Positions 10,445 through 22,972 of a stretch of DNA of 64,000 nucleotides are shown piece after piece. The translations under genes were made by a program, and so were the position numbers. The stretch comes from Patagioenas fasciata (lineage: Eukaryota; Chordata; Aves; Columbiformes; Columbidae): positions 44,729,001-44,793,000 of the forward strand of contig NC_092523.1 of NCBI RefSeq assembly GCF_037038585.1, given 5' to 3'. The notes beneath the pieces are model-generated. The model did no database searches. It saw nothing but the letters and a program-made list of their open reading frames with translations, and was not told the origin of the DNA. The first letter of the stretch is position 1. The number at the start of each line of letters is the position of its first letter.

Positions 10445-13076
10445 CCTGCTTCTCTCACTGTTGCTATGCTTAGCAAAGCAACTAGCACACGGAAGTTGCC
10501 AGTGAAGATCTGTGGCCAACCAAGTATATCTTGCAAATGTGTTTTCTAAGTCAGGAAGAGAAACTGAAATGTGGGAAGCAATTGTACAGAAAGAGGTAGT
10601 TGAGATTAGCATTTTGTGTGAAATCAGGTGACTCTTTGGAAGATGTACACTTTTGAAAGACACAGTAACCCTTCAAGATTTTGTCGTGGGAAAGTTCTTT
10701 ACTGGGATTTTCCCCCTTTTTTTCATGCTATTAGCAATTTAAGAGACTGCTAACATGCTGGCATCTGACTGGCAAGACAAGAGCTCTGGACACTGCCACA
10801 ATAAGCATACTCATGTTATCCATATTTAGTTTTTGTTTCTCTTCCTTCGGCTCAAGCTTGCTGGAATGGAGACAGCCCAATGAATTTGGTCCTTGGGATA
10901 AGGAACTCTTGAAATACCTCAGAAATATCCTCCTGCAAATGAACTGGAGGATGGGGACTGGCATCTACATGCTCTTGTTTGTGTGCAATTAGCATCCACG
11001 TGAGGAAGCATATTCTTCAGCAGGAAAAGAGCTAGGGTGGGTCATTACTCTTGCTTCAGTAGATCTTTGTATTACAGTCCAGGTCCTCATCTGATTAAAA
11101 TCCATGTATTTCAATGAGCTTAACAAAATCCTGCTAATTTAAAAGAGCTAAGGACCTGTTCCTTGGATCTGATCCCTGCTGAGGTTGCAGGGAGTTCTCA
11201 CAGTGTTGCACCAAAGGATGGATATGCCCCTTTTGGTCTCCAGCTAAAATAACAATGCACTGTTTTAACCCCCCAGAAGGAGATACTTCTCTAACATACA
11301 CTCAGCTGTGCCCCTGGAAAGGGGTGCATGACCAACAACAAAACAATCATGCCCCTATTCGCTCAGTGGTGATATCTGTGTCTTGTTAGGGACACACAAA
11401 CTTTTTAAATGGTTCTTCTGTCAGGTGGAAGTGAGCTGTATAACTTAATTCCACTGATATGAATAGCTAACAATTTCGCCTCAAGCCTTCACCTTACTAT
11501 TGCATTCAGGTATGAAATTAAGATTCCTCTTGTCACGGAAGAGAGGAGCTGAAGTACAAGAGAAAATTTCATCATTAATTGATTCGTCTTGGTCCCATGT
11601 GTTCCAAAAATAATATCAGTGCTCCAGAAGTTAAGTATTTGCATGAATATTTTGTTATATTCAAATAGACTTTCTGAAGTTTTATCTGAAGTACCTTTAA
11701 TTCTTAACCCACACTCATACACTTTAAGTAAGGGTCCTTCTCACCACACGTATAAATCTCCGAGCCAGATAGTGATTTGATACTCCTGGGCAATATAAAT
11801 ACCATTGATTAAAAAACACACATCAGCACAAATTCAAAGTGCAAAGAGGGGACTTACAAGCAAAAATATCACGTATTTCTTTGAAACCAGCAATAATGGT
11901 ATGGATATTCAGTTGATTTGAACTTGGAGAGCAACACCGAAGCTAGTGGAAGTATTTTCCTACTGTAGTTAGATCTTAAAAGATCTTTGCATGTGGGAGT
12001 CAAGTTGCACCTGACACCTCCAAGGGTAGTCTTGTGGGAAGTAAGAAAGGGATTTGTAGGTGGATGGAGATGGGACAGCATTTGAAAAAAAACGGTCCAC
12101 AGGTGACCTGAACCTGGTTCTGCAGCACTTGCAAATCTTTGGGTTTGTAAATTTTAAGGATGAATAAAAGTACTGAACATAGCCAAAGCATTACGTAGCT
12201 TTGAGATTTTAACATAAACGCCTCATGATATTGCAATGAGCATACAAATGTTTTCTCATCAAAACCATGCAGGTACATCATAGCCCTGATAGAGCATCTC
12301 TTTGCCCCAAATGTTTAAGGTTGAATCATATGGTACCTTCAACTTCTAGGAGGCATTTGCAACTCTTTTGAAGGCAACTGAAAATGTTTAATTGGCCCAA
12401 ATGTACTCACATGATTATAAAGTGAAATAGAGTAGCTGACATTAAAGGCTACAGATGTGACATCAGTAAAAATGTGATAACTCATTCCAGCTGTAATTTC
12501 CCATAAAATAATTTTCAGAAATTTGCCCATCACTTCTCTGAATTCACCTGAAACACTCAGTAGTGGTCAGAACACCAGTAAAGAACTCATAATTCCCTTT
12601 TCTCCAGAGTAATTTCTGTGGCCAGATACCTTTCCCAGGGCAGCAAGAGGGAGATGAGATCTCAATATAGAATTATTCTGGAAAACAAGTAAGGATGCCT
12701 TTTTGGAGTTAAAAAAGAACAACTAGCTTATTCTCTTCCACTCCTTCACCCTATGGTATGCAGGTTGAGAAGACAGTCTTCTCAGACGCACCAGAGGGTT
12801 AGGTCACCGATTCTCAATGTATTTTCTGAGATGCTGCAGAGTCCTTTTTTACTGGACAAAACTATGCAATTATTTACTCAATTAAAAAAATAATCTTAAA
12901 GAAAACAAAGCTTAATCAAAATAGGAAAGAGGGAGCAGAATTAAAATAAACATTTACTTTAGCCTATCTAGCTGTACCCTTCTTATGACTTGAGCTAAAC
13001 AGGCTGCTGTCAACCTGTTTACCCAGAAAGCATAAAGAAGTTATATATCTATAAAGGAAATCCTTGTGCTTATAGC

Positions 13077-13104
13077 CTCCTACCAGCCCTGGGCCTGGTA
13101 GGAG
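13077..13104. repeat. inverted repeat, 10-bp perfect stem, 8-base loop
   Basis: CTCCTACCAG at 13077-13086 is the exact reverse complement of CTGGTAGGAG at 13095-13104, separated by CCCTGGGC. It would form a stable hairpin on either strand. No microRNA-like long stem extends from it, and no function is assigned. Confidence 0.85.
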
Positions 13105-13193
13105 CTGGTATATTCAGGACAAGAGCCTCACAGCCTCACCTTACAGGGCTAGGTGATTATTGTTTTCCAAGCAAATTTCCGCCAGCTACCTCT

Positions 13194-13211
13194 GTGAGCC
13201 CTGGGGCTCAC
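13194..13211. repeat. inverted repeat, 8-bp perfect stem, 2-base spacer
   Basis: GTGAGCCC (13194-13201) and GGGCTCAC (13204-13211) are exact reverse complements around TG. It lies 90 bases from another perfect inverted repeat in the same GC-richer patch. Confidence 0.8.
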
Positions 13212-15616
13212 TGAGCTACAAAGGCCCTTAAGGATGATTATTAGACACCCTTCAAGGCCTTATTGACCCAATTTAAAAACCACATCTCACAGTGATCTTG
13301 GCCCCAGCCACCTTATGTATGCTGGTCGACACTTGAAACTTTTATTGGCTTGTCTGTGCAAAGTGAAGCTGCCAACGTAGTCATGCCAGTTAAAGCTCAA
13401 TGAGCACAGGTAATTATAAAAATACCTTTCACAGCAACATCTTATTTCACCCTCCCTCACTAAAATGAGAGAAAATATTACAAGACCTTTCAGAATAAGT
13501 GAGTTCATACTGGGACTGTTGCTGTTACTGTAGCTGTTTTAATTATAATCATGCAGTTAAAGAAAAAAAAAAAATCCTGAAATCTCCTTTCAACTGAGAA
13601 GACAGGCATTTTTCATCACTCTTCCAAAAATCGTTTCCCTCTGTTTTGAAGTATGGTTTGAGGCAGGAACTCCAAATCTTCTATCAAACTTGGGTCTCTT
13701 TGATGATCCCCTTAGGCTTTCGTTCTGCTAGATTAATTGAAGCTTAGTGCAGTAGGAAATTTGGCCTCATAAATTTTAGAAATGCTGCATATTTAGCCAG
13801 TAGTACTCTAACCTGAGATACATTTTAATTTTCGATGTCACAAATCACTTCTTTCATATGGAAAAACATGCTGCCGTGGTGAAATCTTATTTTTTAGACA
13901 GGAAAACATCACAGAGGTACATTAGGAAAGTGTAAAGATTTCCTTCCTTTATAATGCTTACTGTGAGATACATCTTTGAACAAGTTACTAACATGTGTAC
14001 CTCCTTGTTATAAGGCACATAACAAAGCACATGAATCTACCTTGCAGGGGGGTTCTGAGGACCGGCTCTCGCAAAGCCCTTTTGAGGATGAAATGCATTA
14101 GATGAGTATTGAGCACTAATCTCAGGCATGTGGACAAGCCATGCACATGCGAAGTAAAAACCTTTCTAATAACATCCATCTGCATCTTGAATACAAGAAA
14201 GAAAATGTAAGACAGCCTGTCAATGATCAAGGCTTTTTCATGCAGCTCACCCTACTGTTTGGCGGCCGGCCAGCTCAGAGAGCCCATGGAGGAAAATGGC
14301 TCCAAAGGCAAAAATGTGCGTGTTAAGCAGAGGACAGCCTTTGTGAAGGGTGAGAAAAAACAAGACAAATTTCCTCAACTGCCAAAGTGTTCTCTGGTAC
14401 ATGGAGGAATGAAGTGAGATGAAAGGGAAGGAAGAAACTGCAGTAGGCAGAAGACTTCTCACTACAGATAACTCTGGCCTGTATGCACTATAATGCTGAA
14501 ATAAAACACATTTCTACTTCAGGACCAGGCCTGCTTTACATTAAGGATGTTCCTCTGTGGAGAGGCTGGGAGAAGCCAGGGAAGGATTTATTTGGAACTG
14601 CTGCTTCTAAGCCAACCAAGAATGCATGCTGACCTTCCAAACTGTATTAATGATACCACAAAGTCCTTCGAAAAGATTGTGAGGCAATGCAGTACAATCA
14701 GAGCATGCCGAGGAGGTCTGAGTGGTTCTTCTTCAGGTGGAGTGATGCCAACCTTTGTATTCAACAGGACTTATCTTGTTGTCAAAGGCACTTCAACTGG
14801 TGCTGCTGACATGCAGGGCACTGGCTCCGAGTCCTCCCCTGATATTACAAGCCCCTGTGCAGAATCATCAGCAAATTCTTTTGTCTGATATATACACATA
14901 CATATGTATATATATCTCCGATGTCAGAACTAACCCCCTTACTTCCTCTCACCAGTCATCTGCAGATTCATTTCACTCAAGCTGTGCTCCAGCTGTACAG
15001 TGTTGCAATGCTGCAGCAAACATATGGAGCTCCAGCCAATAGTCCTCCTTCTCTTCCTACAGGCTTTCAGTCTCTCCCTACAGTGCTTTGTGCACTGCCT
15101 TGGAGGCAGCAAGGTTTAATTAAAGTAAAATATGCAGGAATTGAATTAATAACAAGAAAATCTCTATCTATCATCATATATTTAGAAAATTTAATCTGGA
15201 AAGATTTCCAGTCCTCCATTAATATGTTTACATGCAAGAGATTTCTCCCTTAATAAAGCACAATTTACATTTAGATAGTACCTTTTATTCTGATAGCTTA
15301 TCTTTACTGAAAGGTTGATTCCAGTCATGACTCATGTGTAGCCTTTCATTCAAATTCCTGCCATACAGAAAGAGTCCGGAATTAAATATTTAAGTGGGTT
15401 TTAACTCACGTTATCTTGCCACAGATCAATTTAGCACAACTCAGCAACTGCTAACATGATCAATAATTAATGTGGCTGCAGGTCATCTACTTCAGAGTTC
15501 TGTTCAGGGATGTTAACATCTTCCTACAGTTCGCTCCATGAGCCTGAGGAGAAGAGGCCAGGTCTACCATGCCTCACTGGAATGTAATTTATAGAGGAGT
15601 TCAGGCCACTGGAATT

Positions 15617-15755
15617 AAAAAAAAAAAAGAAAAAGAAAAAAAAAAAAGAAAAACAAACCACAAAACAAAACACCCCAAGAAAACAAAAAACAAACCCAAC
15701 ACCCACCAAACACAAACAAACAAATGCAACAAAAAAACAAAACCCAAAGCAAAAT
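15617..15755 (+). repeat. A-rich tract with interspersed C (and few G/T)
   Basis: About 140 bases are dominated by A runs, first interrupted by G and then by C (AAACAAACC-type). It yields a lysine-rich frame on one strand and a Phe/Cys-rich frame on the other, neither a gene. It is the largest of several such tracts on this strand. Confidence 0.85.
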
Positions 15756-16159
15756 ACTTTGAATATGCTCACAGAAGTGTTCAGGATGTAACACATGAGC
15801 CCTGGCGAATTTTCCTACCATGGTATATCATTTTACTAATCCCAGCATTTGATTGCCTGACGTCCCCATCACTGCAGCAGGGATGGCAGAAGAGAATATG
15901 TCTACACCTCAGCTGTTCCAGTCCAGAGCCTGGCACCTGAACCCAAACTCTTGGCAGCTGAAACTGACATGCCACACTATGGACTGAAGCAAACAATATT
16001 CACCTTGGTGGGGGTATGTGGCATCCAACCAGTCACTACAGGGATGGAAACCTGCAGCACAGAGACTGGCAACTGGAAATAATTTTGTTCTCTAATATAC
16101 TAAAGGCTTCTATCATTTGCAATAATCTTTAGCTATTGCTTTCTTAAAATAAACAAACT

Positions 16160-16338
16160 TGGAACAAGTTGCCCAGAGAGGTGGTAAATGCCTCATCTCT
16201 GGAAACATTCAAGGCCAGACTGGATGGGACTCTGAGCAAACTGACCTAGTTGAAGATGACCCTGCTCATTGCAGGGGCATTGGACTAGGTGACCTTTGAA
16301 GGTCCCTTCCAACCCAAACTATTTTATGATTCTTTGAA
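16160..16338 (+). mobile_element. CR1 LINE 3' fragment (ORF2 C-terminus plus 3' UTR)
   Basis: From 16160 one frame reads WNKLPREVVNASSLETFKAR and on to a TAG at 16247-16249. This is the conserved C-terminal end of CR1 ORF2 (30 codons including the stop, no frameshift). The 3' UTR follows with the standard CR1 phrase around 'aaggtcccttccaaccc' and ends in two degenerate octamers (ATTTTATG, ATTCTTTG) at 16321-16336. CR1 copies are usually severely truncated at the 5' end by incomplete reverse transcription, and this is a typical one. It differs in wording from the 54-kb element, so it comes from another CR1 subfamily. It is not autonomous. Confidence 0.93.
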
Positions 16339-18350
16339 ACAGTGATGTCAGAGATCTGTAGCATGCAAAGGTGAGCTTGGTACCTGTGTTAATTTGGCTG
16401 TTATTTTGGATACATTTTCCAGTGTAGCTGCCCTAAATTCAGCTTGAGAGAAGTAATTTAAATGTGGACAAAGCCAATAAATTCTCCAATAAATCAATAA
16501 CTTGCCTGAGATCTCCAGTTTTTTTTTTTTCAACCAAATTCAGACCTGCCTTAAGTACAAACATAGCCATTCATAGGAAAGAAAAAAAAAAAAGATCAGA
16601 ACACACAAAACCACACTGCATAGAGACAGACAAAGCACAATCCTCAGAGTCAAGCCTTGGGAAGCATGAAAATCACATATTAAGAGCAAAGTCTTCACCA
16701 TGCTTTACCATCTTCACACTGCCTACAATGACATTGTTACCAAATAAGTAGCATTGTTAATATCTGCTACCACTAAATTTCAGGAAGCAAAACATAAGGT
16801 TTTTTTAACACAGCCTTTCAGCAAAAACCTTGGCAGCAAGTTCTTGTATTGACAGATTGCAGCATCCAGCTATAACAGTCGTTCATTTAGGACCTCTGCT
16901 TTAAAATAAAAAAAAACCCTACTAAATCTAAGCAGGCAGAAAAAGTGGAACGTGTGCTTCAGCTCTAGTGTTGCCTCATATCTCCCTCCATCTCAGAAAC
17001 AGACCCCTCTAGCAAGACAACTTGTTTTGTTTGTTTGGCCTGAGGAAGTCTTGATGTCCACCAGGAGGCTGCTTCAAAACTAGATGTACTTTTGTGAACT
17101 TTTGTAATGACATTACTGTTCCTGTTGCTGTTGAAAATTTTGAAGTCATATGATTTAATCTGTAGTGCAATTACACAGCAGTCATATTTTCCCATCTTTT
17201 ATCTTTCTGTGACTTATTAAGCTTTTTCTATACAGAATACAACCATGCCAGTTAGAAGGGTGGTCTTTTACTTTCATCATTCATATATGTTCATCATCTT
17301 CCACATTGTGGAAGAAGTTTGCACAGTGTACAGATAAGAGAAATAAACGTTATCCCCCTTCCTGTATGGGGATGAATACCAACATAAGCAGACCTAACAA
17401 GCGTAGCATCACAACACCTCTTCAACTACACTGGTGTTTTAAACAGCTAAACTTTTCCATGAAGATAAGGGTTTGAGGACCAAGCCAGCTTCTGAGCCTG
17501 TCTGTGTATGCTGCCTTCTGGTTGCAAGGTAGTGTGGCACATCGTTGCAGATGACTGTTGCAGATGACAGCAGGAGGTTGCACCCAGACACTGGAGATGC
17601 CCAGTAGAGACTGGGTGCACTCCCACCCTGGCATGATAGAGCACAAACCAATTTGACTGAAAGGTTTGGAGAACAGTCTATTGGAAAAGGGAGGAGGAGT
17701 GAGAAATGAGAGAGACCAGACTGGGAAGAGCAGGAGAGACCAAGAACAGTCACACTGGGAGGAGCAGCTGGAGGGTCAAGAGGAGGAGCCAGGAGCCAAA
17801 TGTTGAACAAGTAAGGCTTGGTGATTCAGAGGCAGTGTCCACCAGCTCAGTTCTTACTCAGAAGATCAGCATTCGCCAGCAAGCGTGCACAGGCAAGCAT
17901 CGACAACCAAACACTAAGATACTGCCCTTTAGGGACGGCTGGGAAAAAGAAAACTCTTAAAGGGACAAGAAAAAAAAAGCTCAGTAAACAAATCAGAGCT
18001 GCCACATGTTTAACTAGAGTATTAATGAACACTGTGCTATCCTTGATTATTCATTAATTTGAAGTCTTATTTCAGACATGGTTGGAAATACACTGGAAAT
18101 CTCTTGCTGAGCATTTTTAATATTGTATGTATTGCTGAAGCACTGAGGATTTGCACTGCACCATACGGGTCCCTTTGGATTCCCACATGTAGAAATGGCT
18201 CATGCCCTAAGGTGTTTGCAAGTGAAAGAAAAAACAGGAGACAACAGATGGAACCATCAGCTGGAGGATCGGCAGAAATCAAGGCAGCTCCGACAGGCAT
18301 GCCAGTCAGACTTTTGTCTGAGCCTCTCTTATTCTGTATCTTTTGTCAGC

Positions 18351-18395
18351 ACAAAAAAAAATTTAAAAAAAAAAAAAACAAAACCAAAACAAAAC
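18351..18395 (+). repeat. A/C-rich tract
   Basis: A runs are followed by AAACAAAACCAAAAC-type sequence; low complexity. It belongs to the same class as 15617-15755. Confidence 0.75.
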
Positions 18396-18635
18396 TACTG
18401 GGTGAACCAGAGGAAAAGTAACTCTAGGAAAAGACCTGCATGCCCTCAGATCATTTCCATGGAGTGGAAGATCCTGAAGAGCCACAACTGCTGATCAGGA
18501 GCCACCTTTTTTCATGTAAACAAATATGGTTCAGCACCAGGCCACCACCAGGAACACTCGCAGAACCCAGGGGACAATATGTCACAATGTGTCAGTCCTC
18601 AGTGCCTGTGTGGGGAGGGAGAGCCCACCGCCACC

Positions 18636-18779
18636 ATGGTGGTGACCAGAGGAGCCCAGGTGAAGCAGGGACTGGAGCCTTCCTGGGCGAGGGGAGGCCA
18701 AAGCATGCCCTCCTTACCCCTCAGAGCCTCGACGCAGGAGGCACTGGTGGAGGCAAGGGTGGTGTTCTCGGGTAGGTGA
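18636..18779 (+). other. 47-codon open frame with near-perfect Kozak start (doubtful gene)
   Basis: An ATG at 18636 sits in CCGCCACCATGG, almost the full vertebrate Kozak consensus, and opens 47 codons ending at TGA 18777-18779. A donor-like GTAGGT overlaps the last codons. The block is GC-richer than its surroundings. The frame also extends upstream of this ATG. No family resemblance is visible, and the Kozak match is partly forced by a 12-base palindrome (CCACCATGGTGG, 18631-18642). Treated as probably non-coding. Confidence 0.15.
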
Positions 18780-21151
18780 TGGCGCTGGGGTATGGGATCC
18801 CCTTGCATGGGTGGGATGTTGCTCCAGCCTAGAGTCGAACTACAGGTCCTATGGGAAGAGGGGAAGGGCAATGTTACTGCATATCTGAACAGTTGGTGTT
18901 TGTCCAGTGAACCTTTGTTTAACATGATAGATTGGTGATTAAAGCAGAAGCAGCATAGATAAAGTAATGGCCAAAAATATACATCAAATGGTGCCAAAAC
19001 AGGAAAAAAAAAAAAAAAGCCTACTTTTATTGTTTACATTTTTCACATCAAGTATCTGGCTATTTTTCAACCACAAGGTTATTATTCGTTGTGTGCTAGG
19101 CACTCGCATGCACACCCAGAGACAGTAACATGAACCGGATACTTTTTAAATTTGGAAGCTTTTGTTCTCTGCTCAGTGGTTCTCATTAATTACTTAAAAA
19201 GTGTGCCCCGCACCTGCACATTGAAGAAAAAGCCCTGGTAGTATTCAAGAGGAGAACAAGGTTCTGGTTCAAGGGGCAAAATGAAAACCTCCTGCTGAGA
19301 GCCAGCAAGGATTTCTCGGTGTTTCTAGTTAATAGCGGTTACAGAGATCTTTTTCTACTACAGCTTCACTTGAATTTCAAATGCACCAGTATAAAAGAGC
19401 AGACCGAAGAATAAAACTGATAAAAAATATGTACCTTTATGAAATGAATCTGACTTTGTCTTGAAGCCTGCTTTTAGATTATAGTCATGGTCTGTATACA
19501 AATTCACACTGATAAAGGTTTTCAAACAGTACAAATTTAGAGACTGATACATTTCAGTGCACTTGTAATAATTAAACAGTAATTATACAAGTTGTACTTT
19601 GGTACTCTCTGTTTTCCTTAAATGCCAAGGTACTTGAAACAGTACCTGGATAGTATAAATTGTGTTACAATACAGTATATGTGTTCCAGTTGTACTGGAT
19701 ATATGAGTATATGCTCTTCAAGTTATATACAGCAGTAGTCAGCAGTAGTTCCTGCTATTTGAATACAAGTCACAGCAACATAACTGCGGTTTGGGGTCAG
19801 ATTAAGAATTCATAAAATCTAATATTCTTGCCAGAATTGGTCTTAAATCTCATTCACAGGTTTTGCATTGTAACTTCTTTGCAGCAAAAGGTGACTCAAT
19901 TTAACTCGGAACAGCATGAAGAAAGAATTTCCTTTGATGTTTTAAATATATTCCTAGCAATTTAATTCTAGGTTTTGGCTTATGAAACATTGCAATTGCT
20001 CCTTATTCACCTTCTTCAGAAAGGTCATTATTTAACAGCTCTCCACTACAGCCTCTTCAGTCATTTCTGAGAGAGAGGACATAAAATTTATTTAGACTTC
20101 CTGAAAATATTGAGTGAAATACATTGTCCTTAATTCCAGATTGCTGCTAATTTTCAAATCTTAAGATTAACAAAATGACAGAGGTAGATAAGTCCATTCA
20201 CATCAACCACTTTTAGTACCTTTACTCATTTTGACAGACCATTTCATGAGATCGGTAAGAATGAGGAACTAGAATAGCATACAATATTCAAGCCATAGGT
20301 GACAGAGCATGTGGAGGTCATGCTGAGTTCCCAGCTCACTATGAGCTAACATGGTACCATCCTCACTCCTTATCAGAAGGAGCACATAGTGGTAAAATTA
20401 CACTAAGTTGTATAAACATCACCCAGTTGCAAAACCAGTCTGTCAGTTTACCTATTCAACTCTTCTGCTGCGCTAATACCATTAAAAAATAGAGCAAATT
20501 TCAGAAAAATGTAAAGTTGCATAAACCTATTTCAATCCAACTACTGTGCTACTTCCTGTCCAAAGAGGGTTTTCTACCCTCCTTTTTATCTAATATCGTG
20601 GTAAGGTTGCTGTTACTCTCAGTAGATGGTGGATTACACTCTCCTAAGAGCATAGGTTTTCTGGGGAAAGCACTTTTCCTGAGAAACTAATCTTGGAAAG
20701 TGCTTTGGCCTCTTCTTGCTGACTGTTCTTAATCCAATAACGTTGCAACAGCATTGTGTGACACAGGCGCTGCTCCCGTGAATGATTTCTGCCAGGCAAT
20801 TCTGAGTTAAGGAGAATAGGCAAGGTTATTTTTAAAGCACCAGAAGTAACTTAATTGCAGCAACATAATCACTAATCGAGAATGCACAGCTTACTATTAG
20901 TGACACTGATAGCTTGTAAAGGGAAAAGTAAATTTCACCTGATTATTTATAGAATTCTGTTACATGTAGTGGAGAAAGTGTGTTATTGCAGATTTACAAG
21001 TTGGCAGATTGGTTCATAATTAGCATATTATTCGTATGCATTGTAAGACTCTAAAGATAAAGAGCCAAGCATCTATGTTTCAAGTTCCTAATATCCCAGA
21101 TAGGCCTATGATTAGTTTCATGTCCGGTGGTTTAAATATTAGAAGATTATT

Positions 21152-21187
21152 AAAAACAAGCAAACCAAACAACAACAACAAAAACCC
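21152..21187 (+). repeat. A/C-rich tract
   Basis: Short low-complexity run of AAC and AAAC units on the plus strand. Confidence 0.65.
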
Positions 21188-22122
21188 TTAAATAATTCCT
21201 TAAAAATAAAATGGGATTTATTTACCTAACGGTATCTGTAGGTTTCTCGGTTCTGATTTGAGCAAAATATATTACTCTCTTGTCATGATTCAATTTTTTA
21301 AAAATAACATGCTCACATACCTCCACAGATGTGTCCTAGAATTTCTGCTGAGCTCCTGATCCAACTGGCAACCCTGAGGTCAAAAGGGGTTTGACCTTCT
21401 CATATAGCCTCAGAAACCAGCTTCTCAAGGAAGTAAAGATGATAAAATTAATATTAAACCTGACCAAGCGGGACTTCTTCACTATATCATTTCAGCCATT
21501 CTCATAGAGGATCCTGATTAACTACTTAAATGACTGTTAGCAGGTGATAGGAGGGTACAGCTTCCTTTTATTTCTTCTGCTGTCTCCCAGTCCCTGGCTC
21601 TTAATCAAATTTAGAAGAAAAAGCTAAGCAAATAAAAGTAGAGTTAAATACTACTTGAACTATAGCATAGGTGATACATTTTGCCTTTTGAAGATATCAA
21701 ACTGGGGAATTAAAAATATATTTCTTGTGTCTACGGGCTCCATTGTCTTTGCCTCCGTAACACATATACAAAGAAGGAAAGTACTAAAGATGAGAGACAA
21801 CTGTACAAGAGTCTGAACTCTATATAAGCACTGCAATTGATGGGCTATTTGTGATTTAATCTGCTAATTGCTGTAGCTCCCAGTTTTCACTCAGTCCCCC
21901 CTAGGAACCCAAAGGCATTTACATCCATGTGTGCACCGGGGTGGGAGCACTGCTTCACGTGCCTTCCTCCTTGGGATGACACTGGCTTCAGCAGCTCTGA
22001 CCTTCAGCCACTTGTTCCCATCTTACACTGTTTGTTTTGGCACAACTGTTTCTCCCCAAGCTGCCCCCCAAGGCCACTTGGAAAATGAAATCAGTGAACT
22101 GATCTGTGTTAAAAATAACCAG

Positions 22123-22153
22123 GAAAAAAAAAAAAAAACAAAACAAACAAACC
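22123..22153 (+). repeat. A/C-rich tract
   Basis: A15 followed by CAAAACAAAC-type units, low complexity. Confidence 0.75.
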
Positions 22154-22953
22154 ATTTTACCAGGTGGTTGACAAGTGGCTGTTTCAGTGCCATGGGCAGC
22201 CCTGGGTAGGCAGGTCAAGGGAGCTGGAGCTGCTGCAGAGCAATGGCCTGTGGCATCCCACCCAGCACTGGTGGCTCATATTAGATGGTGATCTCAGGGT
22301 AGTTCTCAGAGGGTGAATTCCTATACCAAGCAGGTGAACGTCATTATTTCCATTGGCATGGGTATACTCAGGAGGTTGAGATATCTTTTTCTCTAAAGAC
22401 AGGCACAAAAAAAGGCAAAAAAGCAGCAGTGAGGTGCAGGCACTGTTGATTCCTGTGTTGTTCCTCACAAGCAGTGTCCTCTGTTTACTGACTACCGTTT
22501 GACGCTTATCAAAATGAGATATATTTAGTGGATGAAATATGGAAAGCAGTTTATGATGCTGCAACTCTGTCTCTATCTTTTGAAGAAAATAGTGGAAGTA
22601 AAATAAGTCAGAGCAACATATATGCATTTGAAGTTAGCTTAAACTATTCATTATTTTGCCATTTCTCGTTCACAAATTAGTATTTAGTACACAGTCTGGC
22701 TTGACTTATCAGTTTTAAGATAGAATAGCAAACCTCCTTCACTGATTCAAAATCACTGGCCCTGGGGCTCTATTTTCTGGGCCACTCACTCCCCCTGCAA
22801 ATCACAGAGTACCGTCAGCTTGCATGGAAATTAATAGGTTCTGTTGTAAACACACATTTTGGGCCTGCTTAAGCTTTTCATTAAACCATCATGAAATAGC
22901 TACTCCTAGATAACACCAGCTGCAGCCATTTTATGCTGGAAAGCAATTGGGAC

Positions 22954-22972
22954 GTTCCAGTTAAACTGGAAC
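22954..22972. repeat. 19-bp perfect inverted repeat around one base
   Basis: GTTCCAGTT and AACTGGAAC flank a single A. The dyad symmetry resembles a binding site for a dimeric transcription factor, but no factor can be named with confidence. Confidence 0.8.

Larger units (their letters stand above)
10445..16159. other. AT-rich intergenic DNA, no gene recognised
   Basis: No convincing gene is present. A GC-richer patch at about 13060-13290 holds two perfect short inverted repeats, listed separately. A TA/CA-rich run lies at about 14885-14916. A long A-rich tract at 15617-15755 precedes the CR1 fragment. Open frames such as 14547-14888 and 15569-15940 lack family motifs, and the latter is largely lysine encoded by the A-rich tract. 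Confidence 0.65.

Noticed and set aside
10283-10663. Minus-strand frames with poly-Tyr and poly-Ile
   Set aside because: They are translations of the (AAT)n microsatellite.
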